Below are positions 53,895 to 64,000 of a DNA stretch of 64,000 nucleotides, piece by piece. The stretch lies in NCBI RefSeq assembly GCF_902686445.1, contig NC_062232.1, positions 32,754,454 through 32,818,453 on the forward strand, given 5' to 3'. The DNA is from Sciurus carolinensis. Taxonomy: Eukaryota > Chordata > Mammalia > Rodentia > Sciuridae. Position numbers and translations under genes: made by a program. The stretch's first letter is position 1, and every line of letters begins with the position of its first letter. The notes beneath the pieces were generated by a model. It did not search any database. It was given only the letters and a program-made list of their open reading frames with translations, and was not told the DNA's origin.

Positions 53895-55675
53895 TTGGGG
53901 ATTAATTGTCAGCATAAATTTTGGAGAGACACAAGCATTCAAACTATAGCATTTTGGCCCCACAAAAACTCATGCCGTTCTCACCTAGAAAATACATTCA
54001 TTCTGTCCCAATAGCTCCCAGAAGTCTTAACTCAATTCAGAATCGACTCTAGAGTCTCATCTACACATCATCTAAATTTGACATAGGTGAAACTCAAGGT
54101 TTCGTTGATCCTGAGGCAAAGTACCTCTCGTTGTGTTCTGTGATTCTAGACATGTTCCATGTGTCCAAAACACAGTGGTGGAATGGGCATAGGAATGACT
54201 GTTCCCATCCCAAGGTGGCCCTGTCACTGTGAAGCATCCTTTGAAATCCAGAAGGAGGTTCTCCACGGCTGGCATAGCTACGGAGTGGGTATCATGTGAA
54301 TGCCACGAAGCGTTCTGAGCCTGCTTCAACCACAGCTAGGGTGGCTATGGAACACTATGGCAGAATTCAGGGTGCAGCAACTTGAGGTTCCCGGGCAGCA
54401 AGCCCGAGTTCCCATGCACATTTGGTTCCGTCCTTGAAAACCATTCCGCCCACAAGGCCGGAGCACTCTGGGCCTCTGATAGGGGTGGCAGCACTGATCA
54501 GCACTGAAATGCCTTGGGGTCATTTGCCCATTGTCTAGATGAGTAGCGCCACGTTTCACTGATGTCCTTGGCCACACCCTTGATGGTCTATGCTGAACAC
54601 ACTTTTTCATTCTTTACATGCGCAGGCTGAAAAATGTTCCAGATCTTTAAGTTCTGCTTCCCTTGTGATTATGAATTCCATCCATCCATCTTTCTTGCTT
54701 GCTTCCTTCCTTCCTTCCTTCCTTCTTGCATCTTACTATAAATCATCAGGAGAAGCCAAGCAACTCCCTGAACACTTTGCTTAGAGATTTCTTCCACCAA
54801 ATATCTCAGTTCATCACCCTTCAGTTCTGCTTTCCACAGAGGACTAGATCATACACACAATTCATCCAAATTCCTTGCCACATCACAACAAGAATGACCT
54901 TTCCTTCTGCTTCTAACAGCATGTTCCTCGTTTCCATCTGAGATCTTATCAGAATGGTCTTCACTGTCCACATCCCTACAACACGCTGATTGTGACCACT
55001 TAAGTCATCTCTAAGAAGATTGGAGCTCTGTCTACAGCTCCCCTCTTCTTCTAAGCCCTCACCAGAATAGCCCCTGATGTTCCTTTCACAGTAATACAGG
55101 TTTTTTTCTAGCCTCCTCCTCCAAATTCTTCTAGTCTCTCCCCATTACTTGGGTGGAAAGCTACTTCCACATTTTCATGCATTTGTTAGAGCAACACTTC
55201 ACGTCTCAGCACCAATTTCTGTCTTAGTCCATGTGTGCTGTTGTAACAAAATACCTGAGCCTGCATAATTTACAAAAATATACAAATGTATTTCTCATAG
55301 TTCTGGAGGCTGGAAAATCCAAAAATCAAGGCACCAGCAGCTGCAGCATCGGTTGAGGGCCCAATCTCTACTACCAAGATGGCGCCTTCTTGCCACATTC
55401 TCTGGAGGAGAAAACTGCTGTGTCCTCACATGGTAGACAGGATGGAAGGGTAGAAGGGGTAAAATGAATTAATGCTGTATCCTTGTATGGCAAAGGAGAA
55501 AGGGGGGAAATTGCCAAATACTGTGTGAAGTTCTTTTTATAAAGGCCTTAATTTCATTCACAAGGGAGGAACCTTCATGAATTACTCACCCCAGTGACTC
55601 TACCTCCTAATACTATTGTGTTGAATATTAAGTTTCAGCATGAATTTTGGAGAGACACAAATCTTTAAAGCAGAG
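53895..55675 (-). mobile_element. MaLR provirus, antisense, 3' LTR reduced to a stub
   Basis: The right end 55224-55675 is a complete antisense LTR ('tgtcttagtccatgtgtgct', 'gttgtaacaaaatacctgag', 'caagatggcgccttcttgcc', 'tcagcatgaattttggagag'). The middle 53956-55223 carries MaLR internal sequence in antisense: 'cagaagtcttaactcaattc', 'tctagagtctcatctacaca', 'cactctgggcctctgatagg', 'ttcttccaccaaatatctca', 'cacgtctcagcaccaatttc'. At 53895-53955 only the first about 60 bases of the second LTR remain ('cagcataaattttggagaga'). The internal region never encoded recognisable viral proteins; no intact frame is present. Confidence 0.8.
54694..54726. repeat. Short (CTTC)n microsatellite
   Basis: About 6 TTCC units inside the MaLR internal region. 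Confidence 0.85.
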
Positions 55676-55790
55676 CAGGTATCTTCTATCATGGTATTAT
55701 CATGAGGATAAAATATAATATTACATATGAAGACTCTCAGCTCCAAATGTGGCATGAAGTAGAGACTAAGTAAATGTTACTCAAAATTAA
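55676..55790 (+). repeat. MIR fragment (weak)
   Basis: 'tcatgaggataaaatataat', 'gaagactctcagctccaaat', 'gactaagtaaatgttac' in MIR 3' order. Confidence 0.4.
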
Positions 55791-55854
55791 ACAGTTGTCT
55801 CAGTGTCCACTGGATGCAAGCTTAGGCCCTCATCCTCCACACTCCAACTTCCTC

Positions 55855-56325
55855 CAGGTTGATGTGAACTCCTTTTAATGTCAAGGACAATGCAACAGGT
55901 GCAGGCAGCACCTCAGCCTACCTGGGGGTTCACACACCAGCTGCTTTCCCTATCCTGCCTGAGAGCTGTCTCTGACTACAGTGACATACTCAGACCATGT
56001 CTGGTGCTGGTTAGAATTGCCAAGATGCTAACACTTTCCAGAATAGCCCTCAAACAATGAGGGCAAGGGGTGGTGGAGAATGGCCCCATTCCCTCGTGTG
56101 CTGTGCAACAGTTTTGAGTCCCACTACACAGTCTCCAAGATGTTCTCCTGACGGACTCAGGGCTCACAGTGGAAACCCTTTCAATAAAACACCTTTTATT
56201 GTGTCACTTCTCTGTCACTATGCTTCCTGAGCTCACCTCAAAATAAACTACTTGTACTGGAATCCTTATCTCAGGGTCTGCTTTTAGGGGAACCCAAATT
56301 TAGACTAAGAATAACAGGTAGAAGG
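55855..56325 (+). repeat. Fossil LTR, sense
   Basis: The right end 'aaataaactacttgtactgg', 'aatccttatctcagggtctg', 'cttttaggggaacccaaatt' is a typical LTR 3' end with a poly(A) signal. The left limit is uncertain. Confidence 0.5.
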
Positions 56326-56785
56326 GAATCACACACAGCTTGGCTGGGCCCCCACTGGGGTTCCCCCTGCCTGAGCAGGCCCAGGGAGTTGGAGGGACTC
56401 GGTGCCAGGTGCCCAGTGCTTCCTGGAGAGAATCAGCCTTGGGGAACAGAGAATGGCAAGCAGCCACATGGCCCAGTGCCAGAGAGCAGAGCTGCTTCTG
56501 AGGACAGAACAATCTGTCACTAAAATTGTCCTCCTCCTCAGCCTGGTGGAGTCCTGTCTATACTCACAGGCAAAGGGACGTAGAAAAAGAGCAAAGAAAA
56601 TCTAAGCCTCTGAGACTACGAAGCACTCCACCCCTGCAGTGTTAATGGTCATAGACAAAACAGGAAAAGGCCTTGGGCTCTCGACCCTAAATGTCATCAG
56701 ACTGCTTTTAGAGACAATGCCTGGCCAGGCCTGCCATTGCAGCAGCATTTCAGAGACATGTGGGAATAGCTTCTAGGGCTTCTGC
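56326..56785. other. Low-repeat stretch
   Basis: Nothing recognised. Frames on both strands are open and unsupported. Confidence 0.35.
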
Positions 56786-56789
56786 CTCC

Positions 56790-57905
56790 AAAAATTCCTC
56801 CACTTTACATCCATTACAATGACTATTATCAAAGAGGGAGAATATAAAAAGTGCTGAGAGGAAGTGGAGAAATTAGAACCCTATGCTCTCCTAGTAGAAA
56901 TGCAAAATTGCATAGTCATCACAGAAAATAGTACTGTAGTCCCTCAAAAACTTCAACAAAATATTATCTTACGACCCAGCAAGTCCATTTCTTGGATAAA
57001 TGCCTGCGTGAGTCAACTTCCCATTACTATAACAAAATACCTGAGATAATTAGCTCAGTAAGAGAGAAGGTTTATTTGAACTCACAGTTTTGGAGGTTCT
57101 GGTCTAAGATCAGGCAGACCTATTGCTTTGGGCCTTGGTGGGTATGCCAGATGACAACGGCAGGATGTGCACGTTGGAGCAAACTGTTCACCTCACTGCC
57201 AGGAAGAAAAGAGAGAAAAAGAGCAGGGTCCACAATCCCCTCCAAGAGCACATCCCCAATGACCTAAGACCCTCCCCCACTAGGATCCACTTCCTGAAGG
57301 TTCTGCCACCTCCCCAAAGTGCCATCCTGAGAACCAAGCCTTTAACACATGGACCTTTGAAGAACATTGAACCTCCAAACTATAGAAATATTCCAAAGAA
57401 TTAAAAGCAGGGGTTTGAACAAATGTTTGTACATCCACATTCATGGCAGAACTGTTCACAAAAGCCAAAAGGTAGTACCAACCCAAATGTCTATGGATGG
57501 ATGAATGGATAAAGCAAATGTGGTCTATGGAATGTCATTCAGCCTTAGACGAGATGGAGATTCTGCTGATACACACCACAACATGGATGAGCATTGAAGG
57601 CATCGTGCTAAATGAAAGAAGCCAGACACGAAAGAACAAATATGGTGGGATTCCACTTATCTGAGGTACCTAGAGGAGTCACATTCATAGAGACAGTGAA
57701 ACGGTCATTGCCAGGGACTGAGGGAAGAAAGGGGAATTGGGCTTGAAGGGTATAGAATTTCAGTTTTGCAAGATGGAAAAGTTTTGCCAAGGGACAGTGG
57801 GGATGGTCACACAAGTGAATGCCATTAATGCCACTGAACAGTACCCTTAAAATTGGTTAAAATGGTAACTTTTATGTTAGTACATTCTACCACAATTTGG
57901 GAAAT
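56790..57905 (+). mobile_element. Old L1 fragment split by an antisense LTR
   Basis: Left (56790-57005): 'gctgagaggaagtggagaaa', 'ttagaaccctatgctctcct', 'gacccagcaagtccatttct'. Right (57388-57905): 'acatccacattcatggcaga', 'ctatggatggatgaatggat', 'acaacatggatgagcattga', 'gctaaatgaaagaagccaga', and 3' UTR 'tacattctaccacaatttgg'. Reading frame destroyed. Confidence 0.8.
57006..57387 (-). mobile_element. MaLR-type LTR, antisense, inside the L1
   Basis: 'gagtcaacttcccattacta', 'taacaaaatacctgagataa', 'gtttatttgaactcacagtt', 'cctttaacacatggaccttt', 'gaacattgaacctccaaact'. It interrupts the L1 between 'ttggataaatgcctg' and 'aaatattccaaagaattaaa'. Confidence 0.75.
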
Positions 57906-58585
57906 GAAATAAAGGCCTCTGGCCTCCATCCCATTCCCCTTGTCCCTCCTGACTCTCCCTAGCATTTCTACTCCCCCGATGTCTTTAAGACTGTGGCTCT
58001 GTGCTGTGACTCCTGCTTCTCCCCTTGCACCCCTGAACTGGCAACTAGTTTGTCATCCAAACTTTATCTTTTTATCTTAGGCTGAATTCCCTTGAAGCTG
58101 AAGTTGAGACAGGGGATGATCCTGCAGATGAATGAATGAGAACGTGCTGTCATGAGGAGCAAGGGATGCTGGAGACACTGAACGGAGACGTGGGTTCGGT
58201 TGCAGTCTCACCTCAACTTGCTCCTGTGGGGAGATCTGGAAGGTGAGGGTGCCACCGTCTTGCCCATCTCGAGGCAATGGTGTGGTTTTCCTCCCTCCAT
58301 ATCAGCCAGCCATTGACCATTGGCCACTGCAGGGTGAGGAGTAACCACCCAGGCATTTTCTAGTGGGTGGCTTCTATGCAACAGAGGGTAGTTGTCAGGA
58401 AAAGAAAGCAGTTATAAGTTGTCTATAGTTAATATTCAGAGCAACTAGGGGGTGGGTCTACCAGCCCAGTAAAAGGAGCCTGGGCATCAGTCACTTCTTC
58501 CATGACATTCCTCCAAACATGAGTTCTGGTCTGTCCTCTTTCTCCAATCCTGTGCACATGGATTAAAGTCCCCTGTGGAAGAAGC
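57906..58585. other. Low-repeat stretch
   Basis: No repeat or gene recognised. Confidence 0.35.
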
Positions 58586-58589
58586 AAGC

Positions 58590-58710
58590 CTCAGGGTTAA
58601 GTCCTGGCTCTTCAACATACCATTATATCTTGACTTATCTCTCTCTCTCAGGTTTAGTTTACACATCTGTAAAATCAGAACATAAATAAGACAGTGGAAT
58701 TATTCTTTTG
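58590..58710 (+). repeat. MIR fragment
   Basis: 'gttaagtcctggctcttcaa', 'catctgtaaaatcagaacat', 'aaataagacagtgg' in MIR order. Confidence 0.55.
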
Positions 58711-58719
58711 AACGAACCA

Positions 58720-59195
58720 GGACTCTCCAAATAGAACTTGCTTCCTCTAGCATCAGATTCCACCTATCCCTTACTCAGCTATGGGTCGTAAGACAGGCCT
58801 AGCCAATCAAAGTATCCCCCATTTGACCCCTCAGGAATAGGATCGTGACCCCGTAGGCCAACCAGAGGTCTTCACTGGGATTGTTCCAACTGGAACTAGC
58901 AGGGAAGTTCTATCATCTGAGGGATGGAGCTGGAAAGATGTACAGCAGGCATTGGCTGTGACCACGTTCCCCACCATATGTAGGAAGTCTGTCTGCCAGA
59001 GGAAAGGGAGGCCCACGAGAAGAGAAGAAGAGAGAATGCAGCAGAATCTGGCCCACACTCTTTGCCACCCAGGACCCAATCATTCCTATGACCAGATCCA
59101 TGACTCTCTTCCCAGGTACAGGGGCCAACAAATTCTCTTTTTGTCCAAATTAATTTGAGTTGGATTTCTCCCACTTGCAAAGAAAAGACAGGTGA
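58720..59195 (+). repeat. Fossil MaLR/MLT-like LTR, sense
   Basis: Clear at its right end: 'ttaatttgagttggatttct', 'cccacttgcaaagaaa'. Interior 'cctagccaatcaaagtatcc' and 'gaccagatccatgactctct' fit. Strongly diverged. Confidence 0.45.
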
Positions 59196-59214
59196 CTAGT
59201 GGAAGAAATTCCTT

Positions 59215-59290
59215 CCTTGGAGGGTGGTTGTGAGGATTAAATAAAGTAATATGTGCACAAGGTGACTTCTCATGAAGGTCATTGTGATTT
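59215..59290 (+). repeat. MIR fragment
   Basis: 'gtggttgtgaggattaaata', 'aagtaatatgtgcacaaggt'. Confidence 0.45.
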
Positions 59291-59735
59291 CCAGGAGGTC
59301 AATGCAAAACAGGGGAACAGCCACGTCCTCTTTCATTTGCTGACATTATCTCATTGAACTCCCCACACCCAGCAGTGAGCAGATATCTTTCCTGTTCATC
59401 CTCCAACTCAGAATTTAATTCAGAAAGCCCCTCAGGTACCCCGACATTGGTTAAGACCCCATTCACCCGTTAGCCTTCCTGGCTCCACTCTTAGAGTTCT
59501 TTGCAACTGTTTTCTGTCCATCATGGACTCTATGCCAACTCTTTTGCAAGATTTTTTTTTTAATTTCTGCAAAATAGTCATCCCTGTGTGGCAATAGCTC
59601 TTCATCGGGCTCATTTTTCCCTCCAACTTGGGCTCCTTTGTGGTGGATGACTTGAAATTTCATTTTCGAGTTCCTCCAATTTTCTAGACAGCTTCTCCAA
59701 TATCTCAAGTCATGAATTCCTACCTGTTTTCTCTA
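59291..59735. other. Low-repeat stretch
   Basis: Nothing recognised. Confidence 0.35.
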
Positions 59736-59739
59736 AAGC

Positions 59740-59892
59740 ACTTTTTCTCAAAGCACCGATTGGGGAGCCCTTGCCTTCAGAATCCCTGAGATTCCTGATT
59801 CCACTCAACATACCCAGGGGCAGGGGATCTGAATGCGATCTTGGCGATGTAGGTGGACCTCACCAACCCAGCCTGAGAATCACTATTTCAAG
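59740..59892. mobile_element. MER5-type hAT-Charlie element
   Basis: 'cactttttctcaaagcaccg', 'ttcagaatccctgagattcc', 'ccaggggcaggggatctgaa', 'gcctgagaatcactattt'. Fourth MER5-like copy in the window; orientation not decided. Confidence 0.5.
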
Positions 59893-60700
59893 TCTTTCAA
59901 AGCTGCCGAAGCTCATGCTTGTGACCCTCATTCTAAGAAACAAACTCCTGCTCTTAAGGTTCCAACCTGCTTCTTCCTCCCAATAGTTCTTTCTGGGTTT
60001 GAATCGACCCAAGAATAGTGATTTCCCTTAGCACCCCTCCACCTTCCAGGAGGTAGAACTGTCAGCAAGGTAAGCCAAGAGTTTGTCTAGATGCTTCCCT
60101 GGTGGCTGACAGAAACTGAGCAAGCCATCCCATTGATGGTCCCCCGATCGGTAGTACTCTCCTCGCCTGTGGGCCAGTTGCATAATCCCAGTCAGGAAAC
60201 CATCATCGGTTTTCCCCATCTGGTCCAGCAGTCTGTAAATATGCTGCTACAACAATATGGCTTCTGTTTCCCTTGCCTTTGATCTCCACCCACATGGTTT
60301 CCAACACAACCCCACCCTCGGTGCTGGATTTCCATGTGGGTGTAAATCTTTTTATCATGTGAGGAAGTTCCTCCTCTCCTTCTAATGGTTTCAGTTTAAC
60401 AAGGTCAACCTTCCTATGTCTACCCCACCCACAATCCCCTTCTGCCAGTGGCCGTTCTGTTCAAGTGACTTTGACCACAGCAGATTGGACCAGTGTTTCA
60501 GTTCGCGTTTCCCACAAAGCAGGAAATGAGGCCAGGATTCATATGCGAGTGGTTTATTTAAGAGGTGATTCCAAACTGCACCACTAACAGAGTAGCAAAA
60601 TGAGACAGGGAAGACTGCTAATACATGATACACTGTCAAGCGAGTTACCACTGTGGATAACTGGAGCTCAGTCTCAGTGGAGAAGAATTTAGAAGACGAA
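59893..60700. other. Low-repeat stretch
   Basis: No repeat or supported gene in about 800 bases. Confidence 0.35.
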
Positions 60701-60794
60701 AGGGTTGGAGATGCCGTGTAGTGGTAGAGGGCTTGCCCAACATGCATGAGGCCCTAGGTTTGATCCCCAGCACCCAAAATGTTAAAATTAAAAC
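60701..60794 (+). mobile_element. ID-type monomer SINE
   Basis: 'agggttggagatgccgtgta', 'gtggtagagggcttgcccaa', 'catgcatgaggccctaggtt', 'tgatccccagcaccc', A-rich tail. Box A- and B-like elements of a tRNA-derived ID SINE. Confidence 0.8.
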
Positions 60795-61125
60795 CGAAGA
60801 AAACAGAAAAGACAAACCTTGGAGTCGTCCTACCAAAAGGGCAAAGGGATTGGGTGTTTGTACTCTCTTACCAGTCATTGGGCATTGATACCCAGCCCTT
60901 CTAGCCAGCCACATCTGCTGAGGCACAGCAATGGTCAGAGAAGCCCTGAGCCAAAGATATGCAGAGGCTGACAGCTGGAAATGTGGCCAGAATGCATGGA
61001 AATGGAAGTGCTCAGGGGCTACGGGCAGGGACTACATGCCAGCATTCTGCTACCACCAGGCGTGGGTCCCCTGGCTGAAGGAGGCACACACCTGGTACAG
61101 AATCTCAAAGAATTTAAGCCAAGTG
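60795..61125. other. Low-repeat stretch
   Basis: Nothing recognised. Confidence 0.35.
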
Positions 61126-61535
61126 TCTTAACCTATTTGTGCTGCTGTAACAAAATACCTGAGACTGAGTAATTTATTTAAAAAAATTTACTTTCTTACG
61201 GTTCTGGAGACTGGGAAATTCAAGCTCAAGATACCAAGAGATTCGGTGTCTGTGTTGTTCTCTGCTTTCAAAATGGCACCTCACTGCTCAGTGTCTTCAC
61301 ATGGCAGAAGGCTGAAAGGCTTAGGGGATAAAAGCTGTGTCCTCACATGGCAGGAGAAAGAGAAAGGAATGAAGCAAGTCCCTCAAACTCTTTTATAAGG
61401 GCTCCAATTCCATCCCAGGAGGCAGATTCCCCCATAAGTTAATCACCTCCTAAAGGACCCATCTGATAATACTACCTCATCGGCCATTAAGCTTCAACGT
61501 ATGAATTTTGGGGCACACCCTCACACCGTAGCACC
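61126..61535 (-). mobile_element. MaLR-type LTR, antisense
   Basis: 'gtcttaacctatttgtgctg', 'ctgtaacaaaatacctgaga', 'ggttctggagactgggaaat', 'gttaatcacctcctaaagga', 'aacgtatgaattttggggca', 'caccctcacaccgtagcacc'. Same LTR family as 55224-55675. Confidence 0.8.
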
Positions 61536-62525
61536 AAGAGTCGCATATACCACAGTTCCACAGTACATTGTTTGAATGGAGAAGCTCCATCAAATTGAGA
61601 TGGAACAGCCTGGTTCAGCTACATGAACGCCCATGAGTAAACAGGAAAGACATCTGCAAAGACATGGAAGAATATCGGGAACATCAGCAAAGAAAAGCAG
61701 AACTAAGAGAACACGTCATCCTAAGATGGAGAAAGAGAGGTCAGCCCCAGTTCCTCATCCCATGAGATGCACATAAATACGTCTTTTTAATAAAGATCTC
61801 TTTAATTGATCCAAAAACTAGGCTTATGTTCCTTCCAACCAAAAAGCATTAAGACCACCTGGAAGATCTGTGAACACCTCAAATTTAAGTTATTTGTGCT
61901 TATGTTTAGGCATATGGAGTCCTAAGGTGATAGCAACATTCCTAATGTCCTTTTCAATCTCTTTCTAGAATTAACTCTACCAGGCATTTGTCTCCCACCC
62001 TCACCTTTTCCATTTTCCTTTGGCTCAAATCCACGTGTCTCACTGCACTCTGAGCTCTCCTCTGTCCTCATGAGAAGTGCCGCCTAGTCCACCACAACAG
62101 TGCCAATCGGGGTTCTTACCACCTTGGGCACCTGATGTGAGACTCCACAACTAACCATGAACTTTTTCATGGCCTGAGCAGAGGGTCTATTTCCCACCGC
62201 CTCTTTACAGCCAGTGTAGTGCTGTTGGCAGTGAGCTTCCAATGACATATGACCATGTGGCTAACTAGACCTAAGAGAGCCAGAATGGGCCATCTGAGCT
62301 CAGAGTCAGAGAGTTTCCTGTGGGCTCTTCGTGACATTGGTTTGACAGATCCTAGGACTCACATGAAAACTGACTCTCTGCCGCCTATGGTAGCCACCTA
62401 TCTGAGCAGCAGCTACAAACCAACTCTCCAGGGTCGGCATCTTTTTTGTTCCAGTTACAGATCCTCATCTCCAGTTTTCACACCCTGCTCCTAATCTTGA
62501 TTCAAACTCTATTCAGTGGATCTGA
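61536..62525. other. Low-repeat stretch
   Basis: About 1 kb without a recognised repeat or gene. Confidence 0.35.
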
Positions 62526-62529
62526 GCCA

Positions 62530-63005
62530 GGAGCCCTCGACAAAGTCAGATTTTTGTGTTTTATTTTTCCAATCTGCAAATGTAGCGCTATGGTAATACG
62601 AGTTCTTTTACTTGGCTAGAAATTCTGCCTTAGCAGCACTTAATTAATGCATTACCTTAGGAGTTTCAAATATTTCTTGGAAGTAGGTGGGAAATTAATA
62701 TAAAACTAAATAAATAAGCATTTTCTTTATTTAAAGCCCATATTTTTGACATGCAGCAAATGCTTACCAGAGTAAAAACTCATTTCACCAGCGCCTACAC
62801 GGATGAAAATCCTGCAGTAATCGGGATGTATTTTGGACACAAGGAAAATAAAAGTCCAAATGAAACGAACAACACAGTTCCTTCTAGTAGGCTGATGCTT
62901 TTATTCATTTAGTAGTAGAGTTTATTTTTGAACCTTTAGTGTTTTTAATTACAAATCAACAGGGAATCTTGAGGAAGATTTCAACTTGATTTAAACAACA
63001 AACAT
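62530..63005. promoter_or_regulatory. Candidate conserved non-coding element, long
   Basis: About 475 bases, AT-rich, repeat-free, no sustained frame. Homeodomain cores 'cacttaattaatgcattacc' and 'tttttaattacaaatcaaca', POU-like 'caatctgcaaatgtagcgct', MEF2-like 'aaactaaataaataagca', 'tttatttttg' tracts. CpGs kept ('tgtagcgctatgg', 'caccagcgcctacacggatg', 'taatcgggatg'). Strong enhancer-type composition; conservation not measured. Confidence 0.45.
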
Positions 63006-63091
63006 TCCTTCTTCCCCTATCCCTCCATCTCGTAACCAAAGATATTAAAAGTTTCTTCAGTGGTCTACAATGTTCCATGTATATACAACTA

Positions 63092-63440
63092 TATTGCTGT
63101 AGTTTTGACTGTAAATGGTCCATCTGTTAAAAGCTTGGTCCCCAAAGTGACGTTACTGGGAGAGAGTGGAACGTGTAGGAGGTGGGATCTTATGAAAGGT
63201 CTTTAGGTTATTGGGGTTCTGTTCCTGGATGGAATAGAGAAAATCTGGTCCCTCTCTCTTTCCTTTTTTTTTTTTTTTTTTTTTGTCTCCTTGTCCACCA
63301 TGATGTGCTGCCTTGCCAAAGCAATGGGACCAACCTATCACAGACTAAAACCTCTAAAACTGTGAGCCAAAATAGACCTTTTCTCTTTAGAATTTGATTA
63401 TCTTAGATATTTGTTATAGTAACAGAAAGCTGACAGAGAC
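63092..63440 (+). mobile_element. MaLR-type LTR, sense
   Basis: 'gtaaatggtccatctgttaa', 'aagcttggtccccaaagtga', 'ggaggtgggatcttatgaaa', 'gtccaccatgatgtgctgcc', 'acctctaaaactgtgagcca', 'aaatagaccttttctc', ending 'acagaaagctgacaga'. Contains an expanded T run at 63266-63284. Confidence 0.7.
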
Positions 63441-63704
63441 ATACATACATCATAAATTTTCTTAATCTAATGGCAATACCCTTCGTATACTATTCTAACC
63501 TTTGCATTTTGAACATAATGTTATATTAACTCTTTTTTAAAAAGAACTTAGGTATATCCTTGATTCCATATAAATTCAGCCTCTTTCTTTTGACTGTATA
63601 GTGTGATATGGAAAGAACTGATGTTCACTCTATAACCCCAAGAATTACAAAATGCTAATTCATCAAACATTCCGTTATGTTTAGTATACCAAGCAGTTAG
63701 CCTT
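63441..63704. other. Low-repeat AT-rich stretch
   Basis: Nothing recognised between two LTR-derived pieces. Confidence 0.35.
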
Positions 63705-63837
63705 TTCTGCATAGCAAACCACTCCATAACTCAGGAACTTAAAACAACAACTATTTACTTTGCTCAAGAGTGTGTGGAATGGTCATTTGGGATGGGATTA
63801 GCTTGGTAGTTCTACTGGTCTCAGGTAAGTTTAATTT
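63705..63837. repeat. LTR-like fragment
   Basis: 'ctgcatagcaaaccactcca', 'taactcaggaacttaaaaca', 'acaactatttactttgctca'. Same old family as 13986-14045 and the 21160 fragment. Confidence 0.5.
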
Positions 63838-64000
63838 TTCTTTTTCTTTTTCTTTCTTTTTTTTTTTTTTTGGTACTAGGGTTTGAACCCAGGGGGGCTT
63901 AACCATGAGCCATACCCCAGAGCATTTTTTTTTTTTTTGCCACAAAGTTTCACTTAGTTGCTTAGTGCCTCGATTAGTTGCTGAAGCTGAGCTCAAATTT
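63838..64000 (-). mobile_element. B1-dID SINE, antisense, cut by window end
   Basis: T/C-rich tail, 'ggtactagggtttgaaccca', 'cttaaccatgagccataccc', a second T run in the linker, then 'agtttcacttagttgcttag' and the start of the B1 half. The 5' part of the SINE lies beyond the window. Confidence 0.85.

Overview
The window is nuclear DNA of a squirrel-family rodent (Sciuridae: ground squirrel, marmot or tree squirrel type). The diagnostic signal is about seventeen copies of a dimeric SINE with a 7SL-derived B1-like left half and a tRNA-derived ID-like right half, the B1-dID/STRID type typical of sciurids. Single ID elements, rodent-type MaLR LTRs and a young-looking L1 3' end agree. There are no operons, ribosome binding sites, CRISPR arrays or bacterial mobile elements.

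I recognise no protein-coding gene. Most open frames lie in repeats, in simple-sequence DNA or in unrelated overlapping frames. One short stretch at about 11238-11323 reads like a coding exon (strong GC3 bias, ordinary amino-acid mix, flanking AG and GT), but I cannot name it.

Layout. 1-5600: fossil LTRs and L1 remnants. 5600-8740: low-repeat DNA with a promoter-like block at 6182-6436 (forkhead-like motifs, then an RFX X-box, GC box and inverted CCAAT). 8740-12200: a few repeats and a GC-rich low-repeat stretch holding the exon-like segment. 12200-16250: nested LTR/SINE, L1 and MIR. 16250-23000: low-repeat blocks that look like conserved non-coding elements (17320-17700, 18890-19145, 20400-20535), separated by LTR, MIR and a triple-nested repeat. 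23000-30900: a 189-nt pure pyrimidine tract, MER5, MaLR and MIR copies and a degenerate CA repeat. 31040-34460: two more candidate non-coding elements with homeodomain and POU motifs. 34460-42020: SINEs, an intact MaLR LTR with target duplication, and a 2-kb old L1 carrying two SINEs. 42230-45400: low-repeat DNA with two candidate elements and a CpG-island-like block split by a 171-bp CT repeat. 45400-64000: mostly repeats, including an ERV LTR with RFX and CCAAT motifs, a truncated L1, an antisense MaLR provirus missing most of one LTR, a second nested L1, and a last candidate conserved element at 62530-63000.

Taken together this resembles an intergenic or intronic regulatory desert: no recognisable exons over 64 kb, at least eight AT-rich repeat-free islands dense in homeodomain/POU/forkhead-like motifs, and two promoter-like CpG-rich blocks. 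The regulatory reading is inference. Repeat identities come from recognising family sequence by eye, so boundaries are approximate to 5-20 bases and subfamily names are deliberately broad.
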